From contig VWPU01004130.1 in the NCBI GenBank assembly GCA_013398955.1, positions 248,001-312,000 on the forward strand: DNA of 64,000 nucleotides, written 5' to 3'. Below, one piece after another: positions 1 through 11,900 of the stretch (positions within the stretch are counted from its first letter, which is position 1; each line of letters begins with the position of its first letter). Under the pieces are notes generated by a model. The model saw only the letters and a list, made by a program, of their open reading frames with translations. It ran no database searches and was not told where the DNA came from. This DNA is from Callaeas wilsoni (lineage: Eukaryota > Chordata > Aves > Passeriformes > Callaeidae). Position numbers and translations under genes: made by a program.

Positions 1-3000
1 GTCCTGGTTCTCCAAGCTCTTATCCCTACTATGCCCTATACATATCCTTAGGCCCTCAGAGCTACGTAGGCAATATGGAATATTGGTGAAAGTAACTTAG
101 AATTTAGGCCAACACAATCTTGGCCTATAGAGCATCTTATAAATGTGATATATTTACATGTGATAGATTGATGTAATATGTAATATACATTAGCTCTGAC
201 TGTATCTAATAAATGCTGAGAGCTAGCAATATCAAGATAGATTTATGTTTTCCCCCATCCCTTGTTTTACCAGTGATAATCAAAAAAGACTACTTGATTT
301 AGACCATTTAGCTGACTTTTTTGTCATTTTGTAGTTAAGGTATATTTTACTATATTTTTCCTCACTTTTAACAAAATTGTATAGGTGCAGACTCACACAC
401 AAATCAAAAAGTTGCCTGACAGTTTATTGCATCTTTTTAGAAACACGCTGGTATATCTCTATTCTGGAGAACATTTCACAGTTCAGTGATGGAAAATAGT
501 TTGCACTTCATTTGTTCATGTACTAATTTTAGATTAAGCAGGACCACATAAATCCTGCTGAAAAATGATGCAATTAAGCCAGACCTATTTGTAAAAAGGA
601 CAACATGTGGCTGTAATTATAATGGCAAAGCATTCGGTAACACATTGACTTATTAGTGCACTAAGAGGAGTTTGTGCAACATGCTGAGTAAGTCTTTACA
701 GGAATAAATCTTAATATTCCCCCTAAAGCCATTAAAAACAATCCTCTGTTGCATTTCTGATCAACTTCCAGGGTGATTTGCTTTTCCAAAACGGTCACTT
801 TTGATGTAAGAGTTGCAGTCTGTGTGCGCTGTGCCTACTGCTACGGTGGGAGCAGCTGTAGTTGCTCCATTTGATTTCTTTCAGAGCAAAACTCTTGCCC
901 AGGAGTGACTGGATGACTGGCATATGCACCAAAGCTCTCAAGTCTGCCTGTTTAGGTGTCCAATAATCTGTAAAGATTTATAGAGTTCATACTTCACGAT
1001 GCTGTTGCAGTTTAAATGAGGATTTTGATTTCTCAGCACATTTCTAAACCCTCGGCAGCCCCCGAGAGCGATCGGTGCCTTCACCAACACAACCTGTGAT
1101 AAAGGCTGGCTGTACACTCCTTGTCCTTATCCATGACCACAAAGACTATGTCCACTATGATGCCAAGGGAGGGAACAAGCTAAGTTTAAGACCATTTTTA
1201 GCTGTTTAGAGCCAAATTCAATTTGCCATCTGTACTTCAGCCTCAGAAATCCGCACTGTTCTGCAAGCATCCTTCCCTTCCTGCTGCCCACAGGTCACAT
1301 TGTCCCTTGTGGTGACGCATATGGGAAGGATTTTGTACTCTTGAGACACACCTGCCATGCCAAGCAGGACAGAAGACGTGTCCTAGGCCATCCCATCCAG
1401 GACATTCCCTGGGATGGGGACCAGAGGTGATTGAAATTTCTAATTCTCACATTTGGCAAAAGCCCCTGCAAGCTCAGCTTCCCAAAGTGTGAACTGAAGG
1501 TGAGTTTGGGCCCAAATACAGGCTCAGGTCCACATCTGCAGTGCAATACACACATACCAAAACCCCTGTGCAGGGCTTTTTGGACTGTGGTCCTTCTTCC
1601 ACCTCCTCCAATTCAAATGTTCGTGTGTGGTGGGTGCAGAAGGAGATGTGAGAATCTCAGGACCCAATGCCACCAGGCTGGCCAGAGACGGGAAGGCTCT
1701 TTCCAGCCCAGCCATGGAAGTCTGGCTGCCACATGCCAGAATTATTTAATTTATTGTTAATCTTTCTTTCTCAAATTCTTCTTAAAGATGCTGTGGATGA
1801 TAATCTGGGAGAATGGTACAGCTATGCCAATCACATGTGGAGCATTTAAAGGTAAAAACAAAATCAGCGTAAATATTTTTTTACTTCCAATCCGCAGTCT
1901 TTCTGATTTGCTGCTTTTTCTTCAACATAACAGGAAAAGCTTATTTTCATAGTTGCATGCCTTGCCCTGAAGTAGATCAGAAAGCTCCTCTCATCTCCAA
2001 GAGGCTCATTTCCTTCAGAATTAAGACACTGAGTCAGTTGTTTCTTCAGTTTCAGTGACCTTTCTTCCCCTACTAGCTGGGGGGCTTGGTTCTTTCATAG
2101 GAGAACACGTAATATAAACATAATCAGCCCTTTCACATCATGGAACTCTGCGCTTCAGCAGGAGATTCCTTACTCTGATATTTTTTTCTCTGATATGCTC
2201 CAGCTAAAGTAAGATCCATAGGAAGGAAAAAAAATATGAAGGGACCTTAAATGCTAACATCCACTGAAACTTCACTAAAAGTGCACCTGTGTCTGGTCAT
2301 TTCAAAATTAATATAAGGCGAGTTATGTGATCCCTTTTGGTAATTAATTCAGCCCTCTCAGATTCCCCTTTCCCCTCACATTTATCAGCACAGAAAATCC
2401 TCATGCAGACAAACAGACAAAATAGCCACAGGATTTCTTTGTGGAGCAAGGCACTTGCAGGAGGAGAAAGGGGCAAAGCTCTGCCTTGGTGATTAAAATA
2501 CCTGAGTGCCTGAAGCGTTCAGGTGTGGGGAAAATGTTGCCGAAGTGATGCAAGCCTTTAAAAATGCCATCACAGTTTCCCTGGAAATTCAAAATCCTCA
2601 TTAGTGGTATGAATTATTTATCAGCTGCTCCACCAGGCAGGGAAGGGACACTTGTGTACTCGACTAGCAATGAGGTTGGTTACCAGAAGCAAAAAGTTTC
2701 TGAGAAATGGAAATTCGCTCACAAAGTGTGGTCATTCCTTGCCAGAACTTCTACAAAGATATCATAAAGAGACCAGTCACAGAGGCACAGGGTACCCCTT
2801 CCAAGGACTGCTCAAAGTAGTTAATGCACTTTAAAGAATTGCACTGACTTTAATCCACCTCTTATTTGGTTTAAATAACAGGTATGGTGTGTGCAGAATT
2901 TTAAAAAAAAAAAAAAAGTTAAAAAAAAATCCTGTATTAGCAGTTAAACATTCTCAAAAATGTATTTTAAATTAACTTGAGGAAGTTTGAAAGTACTGTA

Positions 3001-3302
3001 AGGAATAAATGTTGTTTTTAATCTTTCAAAGCCCAAACTGTAGCATTCCTGTTATCTGCTCCTGCCAAGAGTAAGAAGCGTACAGGTCTTTAGGCACCCA
3101 GCAGCGTTTCTTGGAAGGGCAATGAAAGAGGGAATGGCGAAAGCCTGCCAAAAGGAAAATCAAAGCCATACCTGCAAGCTGCAGTACAGTTCTAGGAATC
3201 CCTTCTGACTTTTCCTTTTCATGTGTTTGAAACTGAAACTTTTCAAAATGTTGGCGAGGTTCCTTAAAATAATTTTTACTTCTGAAAAACCTAAACAACT
3301 TG
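1..3302. other. Gene-free AT-rich sequence
   Basis: No gene is visible. Open frames are short (under about 110 codons), overlap on opposite strands and match no protein family I know. The stretch holds single-copy-looking AT-rich DNA, a small CpG-containing spot near 1050-1075, and a pair of A runs at 2903-2929. No CR1 or other interspersed repeat is recognisable. It could be intronic or intergenic; the sequence does not decide this. Confidence 0.6.
2903..2929 (+). repeat. A-rich simple sequence
   Basis: A run of 15 A residues is followed by GTT and a second run of 9 A. There is no target-site duplication or retroelement body next to it, so it looks like a simple A tract, not the tail of a processed insertion. 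Confidence 0.85.
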
Positions 3303-3392
3303 GAGGGATGGGGGAGAGGAAGAAAGAGGAAGGAGAGATGGGGTTAAACAACCAAAAAAAAAAAAAAAAAGGAAGAAAAAGAGAAGAAGCGG
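3303..3392 (+). repeat. Polypurine tract with A17 run
   Basis: Nearly ninety bases of almost pure purine on the + strand: a GA-rich part (about 3303-3345), a short break with a few pyrimidines, an uninterrupted A run at 3354-3370, and a second GA-rich part to about 3392. Such tracts are known to be length-variable and can adopt non-B structure. No gene or repeat body is attached to it. Confidence 0.8.
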
Positions 3393-5568
3393 CATTAAAT
3401 GCAACTGAATTGTCCCAAAGCAGCCTCTTCAGAGGAAAGGAGCCCTAAAATGCAGGAAATCTGTCTAACCCTCTAACTATTCCCACTCAAGCTGCCCCGA
3501 AGTCACAGATGTTACTGATTCAGTTAGATAGCAATTCCAAGCTCCCAAAACAGATTCCAAGTGAGAAAATAGGAAAAGTCCTTGGTTGCTATTAGATACG
3601 CATTTTGAAGTAAAAAGAAGTATGAGCAGGGAGGAATTTGTGGCCTGGATTAGAGGTTCCACAGTAATTAAAGAGCAATGACAAATGGGGTCTGGGCTGA
3701 CCTATTGAACGGGAAGCCGCAGGGTTGGGAGCTCAGGCTGCAGAGAAAATTCCTAGGGAAATGTGTCAGGGTTTTTTCCTGCTGTGATTTACCGACACGT
3801 TTAACAGGAATGAAGCCCATACAGGTCTCTGCAAATGTAACGAGGGCCTACAGAGATTAGATGAAAAAGTGGAGAATTTAACAGGGCATGCTAAAAGCCT
3901 TGTAAATGATGTATTTAACTGTGCAATTAAATTCTATGTCGGGGTAATAATTTATGGCATCATTGCTAAAAAGCTGGAGCAAAGTTATCTCTTCCTAAGA
4001 GACCGAGGACATATCCCTCCAATGTGCCCAGCAGCCTTCAAAACTTTAACAATTGCATTAGCAATGCGGGAAGGAAAAAAGGCACTGCCTATAACTTGTG
4101 GGAATAACGGTAAAAATAAATAGAAATCTAAGTCCTGCCACTGAGAGCTTCGATTGAGGGAATGAGCAGGTCCTCGGGTGGGTGATGCCCCAGGTATTGC
4201 AAAGTCGTCTTGTGCTGGCCATCAGAGATGGTCCCCACCCCACACTGCTCACCTGGGGAGAGCAGGTGGATGAGGAGGAGATGGTAAAAAGGCCAGGCAG
4301 AAGGGGGGTTGAAAGAGCTGATGACAAAATCTGGGATCCTGTCATCCCAGTCCTGGGTTGCACAGGGCTTGGGCTGGTGCTGGCTGGGCAGCAGGACCTG
4401 AGTAGTGACCCCATCCCATCCCTCCAGCTGCTCCTGTCTCGGCTTCACTCCCCTCCCTGCCAGGGGAGTTACTGCACTCCTCCTTTGGGAAGCAGAGATG
4501 AGCATCCTCTCTGGACACAGCCCTGAGACAAGTCCTACCTGTGCTTTGGGGGCCAAAGCTCTGCTCCAGGCCATGCTGCTGGGTCCACAACCCCAGCCTG
4601 CCCTAAATTCCTTTCCCATTCCTCCCCACTCAATAGCTGAAGAGATTTCCTTTTCAAGACGTTTTGTGTTGTTCCGTACATTGGGATTCAGTTTTTGTTT
4701 TGTTTTCACGAAAGGTTATTCCCAAGCTCTGGGTGCCTGCCCTGGCAATTAGGTAGATTCACTGTCCAATTGGAATAAACACCTGGCAACATAATGATCC
4801 TCCCTCACAACAAAGCAAATTAATATGACCAGCCCATAAATCAAGTGTGCAGAATCAAGCCCCTTCCACCCAGTTCCCAATCCCATGCCATCAGGCCTCC
4901 TCCAAAGCTGTTGCATGCAGATGGTTTTTTACACCGCGCCGGAAGGGTCGGTAATGTCTGGGCTGTTTCTCACCAATGGGGCTGGGGACGGGCTCCAGAG
5001 CCAGCAGGCATCTGCAAAATGTGCTGTTGGCAGCTCACACCATCCACAGTCAGGGTCTTTTAACTGGAGTGAGCCCAGCCCTGCGTCACCACACTGTGAT
5101 GCAGCACTGGCAACTCCTTCAAAGTGGTGGAGGCTGGTTTCCGGGAAGCTGGGGGGTCAAAAGGACACAGACATGAGCCCATTCCATCCTCCAAATTCAG
5201 TACCTCGTTATCCATCTCTAAGCTGGTTTAGCTTTACCTAATTATTTCTCAGGTATGTTTGAAATGTGGAATTCAAAATTTTGCATACAAATAGTTCTCT
5301 GAGTGTCAAAACCAGTAACATTTCACTTCCTGAGATTATTCTTATCAGATGATGTTTGATCTGCAAAAACATCAGCACAAGGCAACTGCATTTCTATGAA
5401 TAACACCAGCATTTGCAATACTGCTGTATCAGTAACACTAATAGCTCAATCAGACCAAAACCCAATACAAACCTGTACAGTAACAGCTTGGAAAGACAAT
5501 GGCATTAATCAAAATGATGTATAGTGAACCAAAAAGCTCCAAACATTTTTAGACAGCTGTGGTTAGAA
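3393..5568. other. Gene-free stretch, AT-rich then GC-rich
   Basis: No gene recognised. The first part (to about 4120) is AT-rich and includes the candidate regulatory stretch listed separately. From about 4130 to 5240 the sequence becomes clearly GC-richer, and long frames are open on both strands, including one of 193 codons on the minus strand at 4128-4709. That product shows no domain, signal peptide or family resemblance, and the opposite strand is open over much of the same interval, so I treat it as chance. 5240-5568 is ordinary AT-rich DNA. Confidence 0.55.
3862..4020. promoter_or_regulatory. Candidate conserved non-coding element
   Basis: The stretch is AT-rich but complex, without simple repeats, and dense in homeodomain-like words: an AATTAAATT segment near 3925-3933 and TTTATGGC at 3951-3958, a word favoured by CDX and posterior HOX factors. 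The texture resembles vertebrate conserved enhancers near developmental genes. This is inference from composition and motifs only; no alignment was possible and no target gene is visible. Confidence 0.25.
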
Positions 5569-5592
5569 AGCTTAGCTGAACTCAGCTAAGCT
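5569..5592. repeat. 24-bp near-perfect palindrome
   Basis: Two 11-bp arms (AGCTTAGCTGA and TCAGCTAAGCT) are exact reverse complements separated by only AC. The centre, GCTGA-AC-TCAGC, resembles the Maf recognition element (GCTGA and TCAGC half-sites) but with AC in place of the usual CG spacer. It ends about 6 bp before the recognisable start of the CR1 fragment that follows. Confidence 0.8.
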
Positions 5593-5597
5593 GAATT

Positions 5598-5720
5598 TAG
5601 CCAGGTTGGGCAGGGCTTTGAGTAATCTGGTCTAGTGGGAGGTGTCTCTGCCCAAGGCAGGGGGTTGGAAAAAATGATCTCTAAGGTCCCTTCCAACCCA
5701 AACCATTCCAGGATCCTATA
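5598..5720 (+). mobile_element. CR1 LINE fragment, 3' end, plus orientation
   Basis: The segment follows the avian CR1 3' end in order: CCAGGTTGGG, a GGGCTTTGAG block, TCTAGTGGGAGGTGTC, CTGCCC, then AAGGTCCCTTCCAACCCA and a degenerate copy of the terminal ATTCTATG repeat (ATTCCAGGATCCTATA). Only about 120 bp remain, so the copy is strongly 5'-truncated, as is usual for CR1. No reverse-transcriptase coding part is present and the copy is dead. Confidence 0.93.
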
Positions 5721-6687
5721 ATTGCTTTGAAGAGAAAGTAGGGCTGGATTGACAGCATGTCTTTCCTGCACCACTGAGGCAGCAGGCTGGGGCTCAGAGG
5801 AGGAAATTTCTGTGTGACTGATACTGCAGCAGATAAGACATCATTCCCTTGACAAAGAAAGAGTTAACTCTGCTTAGGAAAAATAGGTTGGATTACAGAT
5901 AGGTAGGGGCTGAGTTTCAGGCTGCATTACCAGGAGATGAACAGCACTAGAGCTAAATAATCCTGGACACTTTCTAAGGGCAAGGCAGCCTCTCTGCAAT
6001 GTATTGTTTCCTTGAAGGCAGCAAAGCTGAGGTGACAAAAGGAAAAAAAATGGGTGGAAAATGAAGCAAATATCCTTGACTAATGAAAGACATGAGGGCT
6101 AACAAAGTTCAAATGATTTGTAGCTGGGGATGTGAGAACCCATGCAATATTCATGTATTTAAAAAAAAGTTCTCGCCGAAATATTCCTTGTGCTTGAATT
6201 GAGTCTTATGCTACCTTTCTCTCTCTCATCAAATTCCCAGTTTTCAGGTTATGGGATGTAAAAATAGGTCTTCCAGCAGGAGTGTGCCATCCCCTGCCAT
6301 CCCATGGACATGTGACTCGATGGTTATGGGAAGCAGTTTTATCCTAATTCCAGGTGAGTTTCTTCCCCTGTCCTTAGGCACAGCAGAGCAGATCCCTGAC
6401 ATCTCCTTGAGTATCAGTAACACCTTTTTAAAAATTGATGTGCAATAAGAGTTGGATTTCTGGAGGGAGAAGTGCTGCCAGAATAATCAGTTTGAATCCC
6501 TCTAATTGAAAGCTCAATGCAAAATTCAAGTGGAGGCAAGTGGAGTCCACAGCACATGGACACCATTAACATAATGAGGGGAAACACTAAGGCTGCAGAG
6601 GATATGGAGAGAAATAATCTGGACTAAGATGCATTGAGGGCACACATCTATGGAGCTGTTCTTCACTGGCAAAGGGGAAATGCATTT
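5721..6687. other. Gene-free sequence between two CR1 fragments
   Basis: No gene, RNA gene or repeat is visible. It is moderately AT-rich, apparently single-copy DNA. A short frame at 6251-6448 has no recognisable features. Confidence 0.6.
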
Positions 6688-6934
6688 TCATAGAATTACA
6701 GAATGATTTGGATGGGAAGGGACCAAGCTCATCTTGTTCCAACACTCTGCTGTGGACAGAGACCACCTTCCACTATCCCAGGTTGCTCCAAGCCCCATCC
6801 AACTTGGCTTTGAATTTTTCCAGGGGCAGGTCATCCACAGCTTCTCTGGGCAGCTTGTGCCAGGGCCTCACCACCCTCTCAGGGAAGAATTTCTTCCTAC
6901 TATCTTATCTAACCCTGCCCTCTGTCAGTTTAAT
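6688..6934 (-). mobile_element. CR1 LINE fragment, 3' end, minus orientation
   Basis: Read on the + strand it starts with the reversed terminal octamers (TCATAGAATTACAGAATG), then GGATGGGAAGGGACC, a CATCTTGTTCCAAC block, the GGTTGCTCCAAGCCCCATCC block, CTCTGGGCAGCTTGTGCCAG, and GAAGAATTTCTTCCTA. About 245 bp of the CR1 3' region remain. Frames that run through it are CR1 untranslated sequence read by chance. It is clearly diverged from a CR1 consensus and not mobile. Confidence 0.95.
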
Positions 6935-8682
6935 TTCAATAATTACATACATCTTTAGCAAGGACCCAGGAGAATGAGATTCTTAGATCTGTGCTCATGC
7001 CTTTGGAAAACTCAGTGTACCCAAAGTCAGGCTCAAGCAGTTAGCCAAGTTGTGAAGCTGGAAAATGTCACTGGGATGTCCCAGAGCAAACTGGAATCTG
7101 CAATATCTTGTGGGATACACAAGTGGAGGGCACAAAGTGGCTCCTCCATCCCTCAGGTGAGGAAATGTACTGTGCAGCGAAGCAATGCAATGATGAAACT
7201 TTCCCAGGTGTTAAGGAGGGATTAAACATCTACCCACACAAAGGGAAAAATGCAATTTTCTGAACATAGAGATTGAAACTGGCCATGATTTTTGGCCCTT
7301 TTTGCCGAAAAGGCTGATACAAATTGCGAGTCAGGTATTGTCAATTCAAGAAGTATTACTGGATTTATTTTATGTCAGTTTAATAACTTATTAATAACTA
7401 TTGGGTGACCTGTCATAAATTAGTTAGCACTGCCCCAAAAGATAGTTTGGGATGTACAGAGTGATTTACATAACAGATCTTGTCATGTCTCTGCCTTCTC
7501 TGCTTTTCATTTATTCATGTGTAGAGCCAGGCGATAATGGAAAAAGTAATTAATAGATTTGGCTTGAAAAATATTTTGATATTAGTGTATATTTTATTAA
7601 TACAAACTCTCTGTCCAAACTCCAGGAGCTGGATGAATAATGGGCAGAAAAAACTTCACTTCCTGGAGGTACAGCATGAAATTTCTTGCATCAGTCTTCT
7701 GGCAGTTACCTATTAACCAGATTTAGCAAGGTGGATAAGCCAAACAAAATACAGGAGAAACAATGAAGAAGAAGGCAAACGTACCTGCTTTGCTGTTATA
7801 AAAAAGAGCAGACTGCTGCTAGAAAGCCAAATTCCCAGCTGGAGAATGATCCCTGGCTGGCGACCAGGTCAGCCACACAGCTATGCACGAGACGAGACAC
7901 AGCAAGGTTGGCTGGGAGTTCCCTGACGGCAGCAGTGATTTACCTGCAGTCCTGCAGGTATCAGGATGGCCCGAGGCATCAATTCCACAGACTTGCACAG
8001 GAGGCAGGAGTCAGCAGGGAGAGCTGGCTGGGGCTCGTGCCTTTCCAACCAGGTCATTTGTCCTGTGGAACAAAGACCCAGAACACAGTATAAGGGAATA
8101 AATAGCAGGAAGCTGACACTGTTAGTGGTTATTTGTTATCTATTTACTAGCAGGCAATGTCTGACCTGCAGGCAGTACTAAAGAAACATACTCAGCTAAC
8201 TTCTAAATTACCAATGGTTTCTACTCCTGCCACTGAGCTGCAGAAATCTCTGCCTGGCACCAGCCAGCCTGGGAGTCAGGTTAGCTTCTTGGCTGCTGCT
8301 GAGGAAGTCGCTGTGCCTGATGGCAATGAGTTTAGAAACCAGAAAGGGCATCAACAGAATGCGACCATTAGGGCTGCCTGAGCATCTCGAGTGCCTGCAT
8401 CGTGTAATTGGGGTTCAGGTACCGAGCAAAACACACACGCTGCTCTTTTAGAATACTTTAAAACAAGCAAAGATACTGTCACTTGACAGCTACAGATTTA
8501 TGGGAATACCAAAAATACAGTAGTCTTGGAAGAGCCTCTCTTTGGGCCGGCAGTTGATGTCCAATATCCTGCTCAGCAACATTTGGAATTCTCCTTGCAG
8601 TCTAATGAAAGTGCTGGTGAGGTGCTTCAAGTTCTGGTTACACCCACTTTTACCCTGGTGCCCTCGTGACTGCCAACTTTCT
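6935..8682. other. Gene-free sequence between two CR1 fragments
   Basis: No gene recognised. 7260-7860 is AT-rich. 7860-8380 is somewhat GC-richer and carries several overlapping short frames in all three forward phases, a sign of chance openness. No repeats are recognised beyond scattered A/T runs. Confidence 0.6.
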
Positions 8683-8972
8683 TCATAGAATCATAGAATA
8701 GTTTGGGTTGGAAGAGAGGTTTTGAGTTCATCTAGTCTAATCCCCTGCCATGGGCAGAGACATCTTCCACTAGACCAGGTTGCTCCAAGCCCTATCCAAC
8801 CTGATCAACTTTCAGGGATGGGGCAGCCACAGCTTCTCTGGAAGCTCAGTTCCAGTGCCTCACTACCCTAATAGTAAAAAACTTCTTCCTTATGCCTAAT
8901 CTAAATCAACCCTCTTTTAGGTTAAAACCATCACCCCTTGTCTTATTGGCAAGGTTCCCTCTTCTCCCCCAT
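8683..8972 (-). mobile_element. CR1 LINE fragment, 3' end, minus orientation
   Basis: The best-preserved CR1 terminus in the window: TCATAGAATCATAGAATAG followed by TTTGGGTTGGAAGAGA, CATCTAGTCTAATCCCC, GGTTGCTCCAAGCCCTATCC, CTTCTCTGGAAGC, and a CAGTGCCTCAC block, then AAAACCATCACCCCTTGTC. Similarity fades around 8950-8990, so the 5' limit is approximate. It belongs to the same broad group as the fragments at 5598 and 6688. It is 5'-truncated and non-coding. Confidence 0.95.
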
Positions 8973-11900
8973 GCCTTTCCAAAACTGTCCTTCTCCAAGC
9001 AAATTCATGGTTTTGCCTCAGGCTGTTTTGCTGGGCTGTCCCTACATCCTAAGCTATACAAACAGAAAGAGCTCATTTGATCTAAACCAGAGCACAAGGG
9101 AGTGTGACAAACAAGCAGCAGGACAAGAGGCAGACTGTGAAACCAAAGCAAATAAAATAAGGTCACATAGCTGCATAACTGAGCCAGTCCCTGTTTCCAA
9201 ATCTTATCAAGGGTCTGCTTTCTGATGTTATTACAGGGAATTGCAGCCAGTGAAGCCAACCTACACACCACAGCAACAGGCACAGCAGAAACTTGGTCAT
9301 GGAGAGGCCCCTGGAAGAGGATAGGGAGATGGCTAGAGGATTTCTGGACCCAAGGTTCAAAGTGCCCTATGAATCCTGTATCTGGTCTGACAATTAAACC
9401 AGAGGTGGATCAGTTCTGCAGGGGCACATCTGCAGGAGTCCAGCTGCTAGGAAGAAAGGTGTTTTGATAACTCAGCTGTCCTGCAAACTCTTCAGGTCCC
9501 AAGTTTTCAGCAGTTCTGCTTTCTGGGCTGTGCACATAGTAACACAGATGCTGTCCAGGGAAGAAAGGGAAGTGGTGATCTGCAGGTGATCTCTCCACAC
9601 GAGCACAGTGGGTGAACCCTGGGAAAATATCTACAGACAGCATGAGACGGGTCAAATTCTGCTGATAAATGATCACAACAAATAAAAGGACCATTTTTCA
9701 TTACAGCCAAGGCTGTTTTGCAAGGGAAAAGGTCTTTTGAGATCCATTGCAGAACTTTACAGAGCAACTTATTTGTTCTTACTGGAGTGATTCAATTTGT
9801 TGTAGTGCGTTGCTGATTCAAGGCCAGAGCTTTGCTAACCCTAAGTGTTGTATGATTAATAACCTCTTACTCCAACAAATTGCTGGTTTGCACTCTTCAA
9901 CAAACCCCTCCTTTTGCAAACCTTGGTCTAATGTTTACCGCAGAGCTTCGGATTTTGCGTAGGATTCTGCTTCAGGGAAATTGGGTTTCAGGTTTCTATA
10001 TCATTTCAACACAACCAGAAGAGAAAATCTGATTTTCTTTTAATTCAACATAGATCACATTTCAAGTATCACCAAGAAAGAAACCTCCTGCAACTCACTC
10101 TGTGATTTATGACTACCCCTTTCAGAACAATTACTATTTATACATTCATTTATTGAGTCTCTTGGTGTCATATCTTTGGCAAAGTCATTGGACAGCATAG
10201 TGTGTCCCAATTCTCCCTCCATCAGAAAACATTTAGCAGAACTGCCTTTTAATAATGATACTGCCTTTTAATTTTCCAAAATGAGAATGTGGATCATACC
10301 ACTTTACTCAGCTTTTCCTTTGATTAATGGGAACGAACTTCTGCATACTGAGACCAGGGCAGCAAGCTTGCTGGCCTGAAACAATTCTAACAGAAAGTTT
10401 CAAGTATAAAAAAAAAAAACCAGAGCGAACTTCAAATGTATTGTTTTAAGGTAGATTCAGGGTGAATTGAAAGATAAGACAATGGAAAGGTGGAGGAAGA
10501 AATTCTGTTGGAAAAAAGGCTGTTTACAAGAACCAAGTCAGTGCCTGGACATATTTATTGCTTGGATAGGAAGAGATGAAAAGAAATACTCTGCTGATAA
10601 TTATAATGGATGATCCTGCTCCCTGCTGTCTTCCATCATAAACAAATGGCATAGGCCAACAGTTAAACATCATATATTTTAATTAGTATTTAAAGCACTT
10701 AGTTATCTATGTACTGAGTAACTGCAACAAAACTTTGTCAGGCTGGAATGCAAAGGGGGGAGTTTAGCAAGGAAAAGCAATCTGGTCTGTGCTCAGTGCC
10801 GTGGCCTCCCTTCAGATACCTAAACCCTTACACTCCAAATTCCAGCTGACATTTCCAAAGGAAAAATAAAGTGAATGGAAAACAAAAACAACTGATGTGA
10901 AGTAAATAAGTCCTTGATCCTTGACTTTTCAATGATACATGTCTGGAGCAGGCCGAGCTGCACACTGGCACTAAAGCTGTGCCTGCACAACTGCTCTGGT
11001 CAAGGAATGCATGAACTGATTGCTAAATGTTGACAAACTTCTCCAGCATGTTCATTATTCAAGGTATGAGATATTAGACAATTATGTGTTTTTGCCTACT
11101 TGTAAAACATTTGTTAGCATCATCGTTATCCCAGTATTCTAATTATGGGGTTTTTTTTGGAGGGGGGTGTAGGATCGTGTTGACCTCTTGTTGCATGAGC
11201 TTAACTTGGCCATAAATGTTTGCAATTCCTGATGAATACCACTGGTGTGAAATAAGCCCTGCTTGACAGCAACACAACTGTCAATCCACTACAGTTTAAG
11301 CTTATTAGGAAGGTAGCTTTTGGCCCAAAATGTGCCTTAACTGTGATGGTTTGGAAAATGAGACCAATGCACTGCATGGTGGTGGGGGCTCATTGACCTA
11401 CAGTGATTGTAAAGATTGTAAGATTAGTGTTTCCTGGAAGCTGAACCATAATATTGAGGAATTGAGACTTTTGATTAACAACCAAACTAGAAGGTCAACC
11501 TGACTTCGTGAAGACAAAGTGAAGTTTTAGCAGAACTGAAGCCAAGAGGGAGCTCACCAGTTGCGACTGCTGACGCAGGATTCATCTCCATAGGCTGCCT
11601 AAGGAAAGAAATCCAGTGGCATTTATACTCTCCTCATCCTTTAATCTCCTTGGGATCCAAACAAACAACTGTGTGCATGGCTTAGAGGGGTAAATAGGAA
11701 CAGGGTCCTGTGGCATTTCCCATGGATATCAAAGAAAATTTAAAAATCTGAGGGATTTTTTTCTCTCCAAAAGCAAAAACAACAATTAATTATATGCTAT
11801 AATTAATACAATTTCCTAAAGTTTAGAAGCATGTGAAAAGAACATGAAAATGCACCTCTGGGTAAAGGATGCTTATTTTGCTGTCTGTTCTGGGGGAGCA

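Noticed and set aside
4128..4709. 193-codon open frame on the minus strand, the longest in the window
   Set aside because: It lies in a GC-rich patch where other frames are open on both strands, has no recognisable domain or repeat structure, and its amino-acid mix (Gly, Ser, Pro, Leu rich) follows base composition.
8881..9225. Open frames near 8.9-9.2 kb on the plus strand
   Set aside because: They begin inside or directly next to the CR1 fragment and read its untranslated 3' region, so they are repeat-derived.
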